From positions 39,998-103,997 of IMG/VR virus record IMGVR_UViG_3300049215_000227: a stretch of DNA of 64,000 nucleotides. One strand, written 5' to 3'. The position numbers and the translations under genes were made by a program. The notes below the pieces were generated by a model, which saw nothing but the letters and a program-made list of their open reading frames with translations, ran no database searches and had not been told where the DNA came from. Every line of letters starts with the position of its first letter. The first letter of the stretch is position 1. Below, piece by piece: positions 25,301-34,500 of the stretch. Source of the DNA: a virus.

Positions 25301-25967
25301 ACGTTAAGGTGATAGGTGTTTCCAAGCGCTCGTATGGAGCAGAAGGAAGAGCGCGCCATGCATACCTGTTGTTTGGGTTCGGAGCGATCCCGCCAGAACC
25401 TAACCTGAACATCATCGGCCTAGCGTCTTCGATAGACGTGATCACGGATGGACCAACGTTAACGATAGCGACAGGAACAGTGTTGTCAGGGAAGGAACCA
25501 GTAGAGACGTTCACTTGAACGATAATCACTGACTCTGTGTTGATTTCTTGAGTAAACTCACTACCAGCGCCACCGTTAGCGTCTGGATCCCAGAATGCTC
25601 TGGTGTCTGCAGAGGTGTTCTCCGTAGAGAAGGTGAGGTAGACGTAGTTCGTTGCGTTCTTTCTAAGCTCTGGAACAAGGGGCTGAGCGTTAGGATTTCC
25701 AGCAGGAAGACCGTAGAAGAAGGAGCCAGCGGATGACCCAGGGTAATACATCGCGGAATCAGCAATGTCAATCGAGCAACTCTGGGTGCCGATAGATTGA
25801 ACTGGATTGATGATGTCGAAGCCCTTGATGATGTATGGAGTATCTTCACCGACAAGGGTCTTCATGAAGAACTGCCAGTCCCCAGCAGAGTAAGAATCAA
25901 TGCTGAGTAGATCTGGTAAGTCTGTGCGCTCGCCTGAGCTGACCACTAAACGGCCAAGTACTGCCAC
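22365..25967 (-). CDS. Large tail-fibre/baseplate-associated structural protein
   Basis: 1200 residues. The N-terminal 250 residues (G-R-L-V-V-S-S-G-E-R-T-D-L-P-D-L and a later F-E-G-G-D-K-N-I-Q-S-M-K-E-W-M-D-A-V) look like a folded attachment domain; beta-rich fibre-type sequence follows. Two related stretches near residues 985-1050 and 1130-1200 (each ending in V-L-V/I-L-Q-Y-T-[ST]-T-A-T-G) suggest repeated C-terminal modules, and a similar stretch ends the 777-residue fibre. The start is GTG with AAGGAGA upstream. Confidence 0.75.
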   Translation of the reverse strand: MAVLGRLVVSSGERTDLPDLLSIDSYSAGDWQFFMKTLVGEDTPYIIKGFDIINPVQSIGTQSCSIDIADSAMYYPGSSAGSFFYGLPAGNPNAQPLVPELRKNATNYVYLTFSTENTSADTRAFWDPDANGGAGSEFTQEINTESVIIVQVNVSTGSFPDNTVPVAIVNVGPSVITSIEDARPMMFRLGSGGIAPNPNNRYAWRALPSAPYERLETPITLTSTSGQNPFEGGDKNIQSMKEWMDAVMTKLAELGGSQYWYADTSSYGLVSIFHDALATTFKSKGQYQYSSSNPGQLTYTDDILVLSTSDPRSYMIRGQSYGAGNGTIVVPNENVAYLPLVRNQPINALNQAVAWTNGQPYVNTPNGSIGFFANLLQGDWIKQQTDDPTLFLRVEQFYDSTNLGGSVTTPANAKSIRLSGNYQGATTNAIAAYDRGVYYTADIEIQPRTDNAITNTGGNFLWLVLRSDIIQGISAISSVTLSGTLTTATGSVATVTSTAHGLVNGDMITVTAPAAQAGTYSVDVIDVDTFSFNTSNTTTGAFTSFYGLLTTTTTNNGYGLQLESADHGFESGETIQIAGTTNYNGAYVINYRTSTEVQFALPASYASESTGTATLARMDVRTEEGITKIVQGSIIDIGEKDSANIQAYLGMPSLAATSPVYLVPTGYNTLNGQSNFNAGPGDNITLRAAKLTSMMADKAQDKTIKYLSTATVAVNTANGSAQELTFQASGATLTILQPGSPGNAVITLPNSSPGWSLQTNQSAYVTIDRNNATTPTVTIVDNSAVPVGESVIVVASRLGGQAVYLWNGLEVLGSSPLIPSGAALVKATYYDPVSTTLPTGNPVTEDGFSVNAGDLVLFSNLSSDNNQIYMANGTGTNITSWTAQYLFNGNLSPSAADTVIIEEGNSFKDQIGKFNDTTWVFNDKVRYFNGSDYWEQSNIITTSLADNTTNGTVFSVAALGSEYMVVEFSLNRSSARETGVLYITSDGTSVAVSAENSYLGSSGVAFSGVISGGNLILQYTTTATGSSAIMKLMIRRWSNASGGPGGVPSYSGTSTPAVAGGPAESIQYNNGGLLDGNSNFLIDTVNEALVLGGLQQTILSSGATILDNEAVPQTLFAYDASTFPFAVIEFSILRNGVYEVGRLMIANDTINTAQSYDFVNTASTGVVLSSVISGSQVLVQYTSTATGFNGTFKYFMRRWS

Positions 25968-25986
25968 AATCGTCTCCTTGACTCAA

Positions 25987-25992
25987 ATTATA
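25987..25992 (-). promoter_or_regulatory. -10 box upstream of the 1200-residue structural gene
   Basis: TATAAT about 20 nt before the GTG start, leaving room for an AAGGAGA ribosome site; a conventional promoter. Confidence 0.5.
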
Positions 25993-26015
25993 CTATATCC
26001 GAGGTTGGACTTACC

Positions 26016-28514
26016 TCAGGACGTAATCTGATAAACTGGAATGGTTCCATAAAGTTGCTCTGGGTAGCGCACTAAGAAGTTGACAAAGATACCGGCGCTG
26101 GCCACTGATTGAATTAAGTTCTCTAGAGTTAACCTAACGCTTGAAGGGTTAGTGATGTATGGCGGGAACTCTGTTCCTAGCCCACTCATGATGTGCGGCC
26201 CCTTGTTGTTGATGGCTGTTACGGCCGATCCAGAGGCGTGATTAAACTGAAAGATGTAGCTAGGATCCAAGACGATAGAGCTGTCGTTAGGGGTGTATAG
26301 GTAACGAATAGGACCTTCTTGCGTCTCGAGACCGTAGTCAAAGATGACAAAGCCACCGCCCGATGGGATGGTATTCTGAGTTAAGGATAGCAGTGGAACG
26401 ATCTGACCGGCGTGAATGGCTTGCGTTGTCGATGCTGTGTTTGACGATAGCACGAATGGAGCAGCAAGATCCCAGACGTAAGTTCCTGTGAGTCTAGTAA
26501 ATGTGCTAGGAAGAGCGTTGGTGATTATGACGAGCGAAGCGGTGTCAGATAGCCCAATGTTCTCTACCATTGAGTTTCCTGGAATAGTAGCTGTCCCGTC
26601 GATGCCCACAGCGTCAAACGTAAAGGTATTACTGGTTACTGAAGTAATAATAAAGCTACCATTTAAGTTTTCATTGAAAGTGATAGTCTCAGTAGCACTA
26701 CCAGTTGCAGATAATGTCATAGTGACCGTGTTTCCGGAAACGCTCTGCACCTGTGTTCCAGTTGGAATGTTGGCGCCAACAATGAGCTCGCCGGCCGCGA
26801 TAGTGTTGGTTGGCGAGACGCTCGTGATCAGGTTAAGGCCGTTCGTCACCGTTCCTGTGGAAGTTTGACTGACGATGCCGCTCGATCCAAAGATGGATAC
26901 TGGTTGACCGACCTGATAGTTGTGCGTACCTGCTGTTGTAGCTGTAACAACGCCTCCGCTTCTAACGAGGCTAGTTAACACTTGCTGATCTAGTGTAGCA
27001 ACTGGAGGCAAATCTGGAGTGATGCCGTAAAGCGTGTTGCCAGCAAACTGAACTACTAGGTTCGTTCCACCTTGAGTTACAGGAAACGTAAGGGTAACTG
27101 CGTTTCCAACTATGCTAGCGATCCTAGCGTACGAAGGAACGCCGGGCATAAACACGTTCATGCCCACTGCAAGACCTGCAACGGAGCCAAGGTTGGTGAT
27201 CTGATTTCCGCCGGTCACCGTATCGCCAGTGGTTTGAAGTACTAGCCTACTAGTGTAAGAGTACTTTACAGGCGTACCTTGCAAACGCCCATTAAACTTA
27301 TTAGAAGCTAACGTATCTTCGGTTGGCGTGAAATATCTAGTTTGAATCTCATCTACTGGTTGCAACCAGAAGTTGCCAGCCATAGGAAAGCTGGAGGCGT
27401 CTGCCACCGTGAGGGATGTCGAACTGTTGAACGCAGTCATGGCGCTGACGGCGCCGTTGATATGCATGGAGCCAGCTAGCGATCTCTTGACGACTGGAGG
27501 AGTTGCAGGCATCTCAACGATAGCTTCACCTGGCTTAACTTCCCACGTAACAGCCCTACTATCCTGAGTGTAAACCACATACTTATTAGGCGTGAAGAAC
27601 TTAGTCTGTGTGGCGTCAGTTTGAGTGTATGTTCCAGGCGTACCAAATAGATCGGTCACTGTGAAGCTGTTGTTACCTAGATCAACCTTATTAATAGGAA
27701 ATGATCCAGTGTTGCCAGGCAGAAGTGAGATCAAGATGTCACCAGCTTGAACGCTAGATAGCACAGGAGAAGCGCCTGCCACATACTGATAGGTGGTTTG
27801 ATCGCCAACCTTCGTGATCGTCCACTGGGTGTTAACTCCATTACCAGAGATCGTGTTGAAGCCGTTAAACTGCAGCGCGATGTTCGCTCTACCGCCTACG
27901 ATCTGCAAGGACCCTTTGGAGCCGATGGTGTTGGAGAAGATCTTAACGTAAAAGTTTTTGTTTACGTTGTCATAGTAGTTTTCAGCAAAGCTGTGCTGTG
28001 CCTGCCTGTTGATGGCTGCAACAACTTCCTCTGCTGTAGCGGCAGAAATGTTGGTGAAGTCAGAGGTTGTAAACTTGATGAGCTCGTCATACAACCCGTC
28101 GACCTTGTATTCAAGCTCCCAGCCGTCCTGCAGGAGGTATGTTTGAGGTTGACCAGACACGATGAAGGCCGTAGTGGTTTCCTTCTCAAAAAAGATGTTT
28201 AGCAGCTGATCGATGATGAGCTTGACCTGCTTTGGAGTGTAGGCAAGTATAGGAACATACTTCTTGAATGTGGCGTCATCCATCCCAACGCCTAGAGGTC
28301 TAGAGATACCATCGTTGGCTGCTAAGTTGTCTAAGTATGGTCTGTAAGCTGTCTTGAGGAAGAATTGCTTCTTGACCTCGTTCATCAGATCGAATACAGC
28401 CTGGTCCGAACCGCCTAAGGCTTCTACGACAGCCTTCCAGTTAGGATTGTTCCTAGTGTTGAAGTGACTAGGCATCAGGTCATGAATTTGATCTATTTTT
28501 GTCCTGTTGTCCAT
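26016..28514 (-). CDS. Baseplate protein with tail-protein-I-like N-terminus
   Basis: 832 residues. The first 120 residues (I-H-D-L-M-P-S-H-F, then Y-R-P-Y-L-D-N-L-A-A-N-D-G-I-S-R-P) resemble the start of baseplate wedge/tail-protein-I-type proteins that follow gpJ in contractile tails. The rest is an expanded, beta-rich Thr/Asn/Ser region, possibly decoration or fibre-docking domains. It lies directly after the giant J-like gene, 2 nt apart, which is the usual J-I order. Confidence 0.7.
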   Translation of the reverse strand: MDNRTKIDQIHDLMPSHFNTRNNPNWKAVVEALGGSDQAVFDLMNEVKKQFFLKTAYRPYLDNLAANDGISRPLGVGMDDATFKKYVPILAYTPKQVKLIIDQLLNIFFEKETTTAFIVSGQPQTYLLQDGWELEYKVDGLYDELIKFTTSDFTNISAATAEEVVAAINRQAQHSFAENYYDNVNKNFYVKIFSNTIGSKGSLQIVGGRANIALQFNGFNTISGNGVNTQWTITKVGDQTTYQYVAGASPVLSSVQAGDILISLLPGNTGSFPINKVDLGNNSFTVTDLFGTPGTYTQTDATQTKFFTPNKYVVYTQDSRAVTWEVKPGEAIVEMPATPPVVKRSLAGSMHINGAVSAMTAFNSSTSLTVADASSFPMAGNFWLQPVDEIQTRYFTPTEDTLASNKFNGRLQGTPVKYSYTSRLVLQTTGDTVTGGNQITNLGSVAGLAVGMNVFMPGVPSYARIASIVGNAVTLTFPVTQGGTNLVVQFAGNTLYGITPDLPPVATLDQQVLTSLVRSGGVVTATTAGTHNYQVGQPVSIFGSSGIVSQTSTGTVTNGLNLITSVSPTNTIAAGELIVGANIPTGTQVQSVSGNTVTMTLSATGSATETITFNENLNGSFIITSVTSNTFTFDAVGIDGTATIPGNSMVENIGLSDTASLVIITNALPSTFTRLTGTYVWDLAAPFVLSSNTASTTQAIHAGQIVPLLSLTQNTIPSGGGFVIFDYGLETQEGPIRYLYTPNDSSIVLDPSYIFQFNHASGSAVTAINNKGPHIMSGLGTEFPPYITNPSSVRLTLENLIQSVASAGIFVNFLVRYPEQLYGTIPVYQITS

Positions 28515-28516
28515 AG

Positions 28517-31500
28517 TTACGCGATGCTGATGTTATTAGCCGAAATGATAGCCTTCTCGTTGCTATTCAGAGTTATACTCTGGGTACTTGGTGTAGGATT
28601 CGTGAACGTCACGGACGCCACACCCTTGACCTGCATCACGTTTGCGATGATCTGGGACAAGATGATTGGAGCTCCAACGCCTAGACCCTCAACATAATTG
28701 ATGATGGTTGACTTGATGTTATTGGAGACATCTCCAAGGTTCACACCTTCGTTAGTGATAACGTTCAATCCAAGGTTTACTTGGAATGGAAGTGGAGGTA
28801 GAGTTTCAATCGAGCTACCGACAGCGCGCTGACCTGGGAAGTCAGAGGCATCAGGCTCAAAGCCGTCCACGATTCTCTGCACCTTCTGGAGAAGGCCCGT
28901 GTAGTACGAGTAGCCGTCGATGCCGACGATCGTGTTGTTGCTGTATCCAAGCTTGCCCATGTGGGTGATGCTGGAGTTGTTAGCCGTATTGAACTTGTAG
29001 CTCCTGCTGTACGGATAGACGTAGATCGATCTCAAGCTGCTCGATAGGTCGTCGAGAACGCTGCGAGACACCTGTCTGATCGAGTAGAACTTGTTGGTCA
29101 AACTCTCGATCGTGTAGAAGCCGTTTACGCTTACGGACATCTGAACGCCGGTCTGCGCTACGCCAGAGCTGTTAGCAACCCTAATGAACGGCTTGTAAGT
29201 AGATGGCTCAGTGCCGTACTCGCCGATCGCGAAAGATCCAACGTTGTTAACGTTGAACCAGTTGGAGTCAACGATGTTCTGAATGAACAGCGTGTCGCCC
29301 TCAACAACTGCGTCACCTTCGTACACAGCGATGTCGTCAACGCTCTCAAGGTAAACACCCTTGTCGTAATCTGCAGCCTCGTTGTAGAAAACGCCCACTG
29401 CCGAGTTCGTGGACCCACCGTAGTTACCACCAAGAGTGATGGAGGTAGCAAGCGCTGGATTGACGTTGTTCATGCTGATAACTTGCAGATATAGGTTATC
29501 TGCGTCAGTTTGCTTCTTAACCCAATCACCGACTGCAAGGTACTTAAATGCTCCTGCAACGCCAGTCACCGTGTTGGTGTTAGCGGTGAACGACACCTGT
29601 ATATCTTGATTGTTTAGCAGTCTGATGGTGTTTAGCTGATCTGTTGCCTGCGAGTTCAAGAAGATGATCGAGTCGTTGTCGACTGCAAGCACTCTGAACC
29701 TTCCGTTATTGTTAGAGCTGAAGGTCGTTCCTGCAAGCACCAGGTAGTCATCTACAGCCACGCCGCAACTTAAGAAGCTAGGTGATTGACCATCTTGTCT
29801 GCTCAACCTTACTAGGTTATTGTATCCAAGGCTTTGCAACCTATAACGCGTAGGAGTTAAGGTAGACTTGATGATCGATGCGAAGGTTACAGTTTCGCTG
29901 AAGTCAGATCCTGCGAGAGCAAACGTGAAGGAGGATGCGCTCGTCACGGTGATGCTGGTGTATACGCCATCTGGAACGTTGAAGCTATCGCGAATGCTTA
30001 CGCTGTCGCCGGTGCTCAAGAAGTGAGGGTTGTTGCAGTTGACAGTGACTGTGCCTGACGTTCTGGATAGGCTGTTTGCTGCCACGTAGTTAGCGTGTCC
30101 AAGCGTCCACTTGATGACTGGAGTTGGGCAAATCTGAACTGTTCCTGAGCCCACCGTCGTGGAGGACATAGGCTTACCGAACGGATTCGCAACGTCAAAG
30201 TAGTTTGAGCCAACATTTACGTTGATAATAGGAAGTCCCGAAACCTTAGCATCGCCGGCAAGCTTTACCTGGTTGTTCTGGTCCCAACCTGACAAGCTTC
30301 CGAAAGCGTAGACCAAATCACCAGCATTTACGTTGGTGAAGTTCACTCCAACGCCAGTTGCGGTCCATCTCCACACATAGCCTGATGGCAAGCTGTAAGA
30401 AGCTGACACATCGACGATGGTGAATGACGTAGAAGATGTAATTCCTACAGACTTTGGATTGTAGGTGTACTCGATCACGCCAGCGCTTGGGTTAAGAACG
30501 TTAATGGTATCTGAAGTAGACAAGCGGTTGAGACGCTGGACACCGGCTTCGTTCTGCAGCATGACGATATCGCCGTTGTTGAACGTATCTGGGAACGCAG
30601 GAACTCTAACAGTCAAGAAGCTACCGCTGGAGTCAGTATCAACCTCAGATTCAGCTTGAATAAACATCTTAGATTGATTGCCGGTGCCGCCGATAAACTC
30701 GATAGCTCCTGCAGAACCAAGTTGATTAGACCTAATCTGAACGTTCTTCCTGTCATCTGCAATGTCGACAGTTGCCACGATAGGTAGTTGAGACAAGGCT
30801 TTCTGAGTGAAGTGATGGTAGAGGTTCTGAACCGTCGTTGGGATCAGCTTAAATAGCTCACCGTTCGTTGCGACGTCAAAGTTTGGAGCTGTATCCATCG
30901 AGTAGATGGTCGACACGCCTTGCAGCAAGAACGGAACCTTAGTAGTAAAGTTAGGATTAGCATTCTCGAAGGTCTTAATCCAGTTTTGACCGTCATACAG
31001 AGCTACATAGCCTCTTAGACTTGGACTTGTAGGGTTATGGCCGTATCCTAGGGCCGTAGCATTGCCCGCGTACGAGTAAGATTCTTCTTGCGTAGAAACC
31101 GTGATGAGCAAGCTTGGCGATCCAACTGCTGTTGCAGTCATCGTGGAGCTGTTGTTGATCGTTCCAACGATGCTAGATACTGATGTTCCAGTAAGTGGAA
31201 AGATAACCACTCCAGCAGGGTTTGCGATGAGCTCTGGCGCAGCGTTGCTGCCATCGGTCGACGAAACTCCAAATCCGGACGTTCCTGCGCTAGCGTTAGG
31301 TACGTTTCCGTCGAAGGTGTTAGTGATCGTAACTACGTTGCTGAGAACGCCAGCAGTAAACTTAGTGTCTGTGTTGATTGCTTGCTGAATGGCTAAGGCA
31401 ACTGTGTTAGCGCTTGCACCTGCATTGAAGTTGAAAACTCTGATCGATCTAGTAGCGCCACTAAAAGGCTCTGGAGTTCCTTGATTGCCAACGTCAAACC

Positions 31501-34500
31501 ATACGGATACTGATCCGTTATCGTCATAGATGAGGAAATACTTGCCGTTGAGCGAGGCGTTGTTAGTTCCAGTAGTTGTTGCTACGCCGAATCCGGATGT
31601 GCCAGCAGTTGCGTTAGCTAGAGCGCCATTCTGATTGTTCGTGATGGTGATCTGATTGCCGCTGACGCCAGCCGTGAAAGCGCTGTCTTGATTGAGGGCG
31701 TTGGTAATCTTAGTTGCTACCGTGTTAGCAGAGTCGCCAGAAAGCACCGTACCAACCATGATGTAACGGTTGGTTCCTGCCGAAGGTTGAGCAGCGGTAC
31801 CATTCTCATTGATCCAGACAGCTACTGAGCCAGCGGTATCGTGAATGATAAAGTACGTGCCGTTCAAAGATCCAGAGGAGTCTGCGACAGTTGTGATGGT
31901 GTAATCGGTAGGCGTTCCAAGAACGTCTGCAATCGTCGTGATCGTGTCAATCTCTGGTGATCCTGGTGATGTAGGAGACCCATTAGGATTGAACACACGA
32001 ACCGTGTTGCCGCTAATATTCTTAACGCCAAACTGTCCCTCGTTGGCGTTAGAAACGCCAGATGCATTAGTGATGCTCAGTACATCGCCAACGACAACTG
32101 ATGTGAACGTGCCAGCGGAGAACGTGTAGTCATAGTAGTTGCCAGAAGAAGGCGCACCAGCTGGAAAGTTAGTAGTCGTGTCAGGATATGGGCCGGTGAC
32201 CGTGATGGTGTTACCGCCAGACAGCGCGATAGGTCTTGCAGAACCAGATCCGAAGAAGTACGAGAAGGTTGTGAAGGCTGGCGTGTTGACAAAGCTTGTG
32301 GTTGCGCTCTGATTAGCCTTAGTAGGGTACTGCATGTTGAAGCGGAATGCGTCACCCTGAGGACCGTACTCAGCAGCTCTCAAGATCATTGCGCCTAGAC
32401 CAGAACCAACGCCGCCAGAAGCATACCAGTTATGCGATCTCAGCCAGACAGCGTAGTCATTGAAGTTAGTCTTATTTTGCGTGGTTCCCCAAACCGTTAG
32501 GTTAGAGAAGTCAACGCCAGTCTGATTGTCAAAGTCATTGGCAGAAAACTCAGTAGACGTAGGAATAAACGTTCCAGCATTAGATCCTGAGTTAATTTGA
32601 CCGGTGCGCGCCATGTTGATGTTGATGGTGTTGTTCTGAGGATTATTGTCTAGAACAACTACGACCGTGTCTGTTGCTGAGAGCTGCATAGGCTCAACGA
32701 TCTCAAACTCGTCGCCAACGATGTGATCCAAGCTAGTTCTAGCCAGACCTTGTTGAGTTCCAACTTGATCGCTTCCTAGCAGCGCCGCGATGCTTCTAAT
32801 CTGATCCCTGTTATTGCCTCTGGTGAAAGCAATGATGTTATCTGGATCAACGTACGAGCTGTTGAGCTTGCCAGTTGACGTCAACGTTTCGCTGTAAGGA
32901 GACGAGTACGGAGGAGCATCTGGCACAGCGTCAGATGTTAAAGCACCCTTGGAGTCGACGAACACCTGTCTGTTAAGCCAAGCGTTTGCCTCAGAAGGCT
33001 TAGCAAACTTAAAGTACGTAAGGATGCTCTTGCTAGAGACAATGTTTGCAACTTCTGGCGGATTACCAAGTTGAGCAGCAACTGTTGCGCTGAATAGTGA
33101 GGTTGCGTTACCCATCACAACTGGGATAGCAATGCTGCCGCCTTGCTCAGTGGTAGACGTAATCTTGACAGCATCGGATTGGTAAGCAGTTGCTAAGACG
33201 TTTACGATGTTGTCGTTGATTGAGTTGATGACGTCACTGATAGAAGCTACAGGTGGATTTGGAGTGAAAGTTCCAAGCCACAACTGAGGGTATCCGTTCG
33301 TTGAGAAAGCCTGAATATCTGTTGGATCAGCTACCGTGACAGCTTGAGGAGTAACAGTGGGGTTCAACACGTCGACGTAAGAGTCAACTCCTGGAGTCGT
33401 ATGGCCACCCTTGTCAACGATCTTGAATAGACCGGTGTTGTTGGTTGCAAGCCACGCCGTAGCGCGAGTCGTCATGTAGACAAAATCGCCGGGAAGCAAG
33501 TTTGCAAGTGCTCCAAGCGAATCAGCCATGATCCTCATGACGTTAGTGCTTGGATTGCTGATAGTTAGCGTTGAACCAATGAGAGCTGCGACTGTACGCT
33601 TATTGCAGTAGGTCGAATCTGCAACGATGATCATTTGGGCTGGTCTACCAAAGCCATCAGTTGTTACGCTGTAGTTACCGCTAGGAGTAGCTGTAGAGGT
33701 AACAAAACCCTTAGCGTCAGTGGTGCCTGCCGTGATCGTGTCACCGGGATGAATGGTCGTCAAGATTTCTAGGTTGCCAGTTTGTCTGTTGAGGATGAAC
33801 TGACCAGTTTGACCAACTGAGCTGGTAGCTTGCGTTGGGAATAGCTGCGCAAGCAGGGTGCCGCCTGTTGCAGCCAACGACGAGCTAGAGCCAGTTTGAT
33901 TGGAGTTAATCTGCATTGTCTGATTAGACGTTGCAGTAGCCGTGATACCAGCAAACTGCGAGTTGAACGCTGCAACCCAATCAGCGAGCGTCAAGTTAGC
34001 GAAAGATGTTGCTCCTGGGAAGTTGCTCAAGCTAAAAGATCTGTTCTGCTCTGGAGTTCCGTCGACAGAGAGAATCAAGTTTCCAGCGCCAGTGATATTC
34101 CAGGACGCGAAGCCAGTGGTCTCAATCTGAGCAGTGATGGTTTTCTCTTTCAAGCGAGTGCTGTTTTGATACAGCGAGATGAAGGAGAACTCCGACACTG
34201 GAAACTCCAAGATGGAGTTAGCGTAAAGTGTTGGGTCGTCGCTTGCCTGTAGAGGAGTGACTTGGATTACCTCAGCATCAAAGGCTGTAGGGTAAAGGAG
34301 GATGTTTTGAGAGTTGTTAGTTAAGCGAGCACTAAACGTAGTTGACTGCTTATTGATGGCAACAACAACCTCAGCAACTTGAGCAGCAGTGATATTGACG
34401 AAGTCAGAGGTCGAGAAGAATACTGTCTCTTCCTTGCCGTCGACTGCAACGCGCAAGAAGGAACCGTTGGTGAGCGTGAATGGCCCAACTCCTGCGTTGA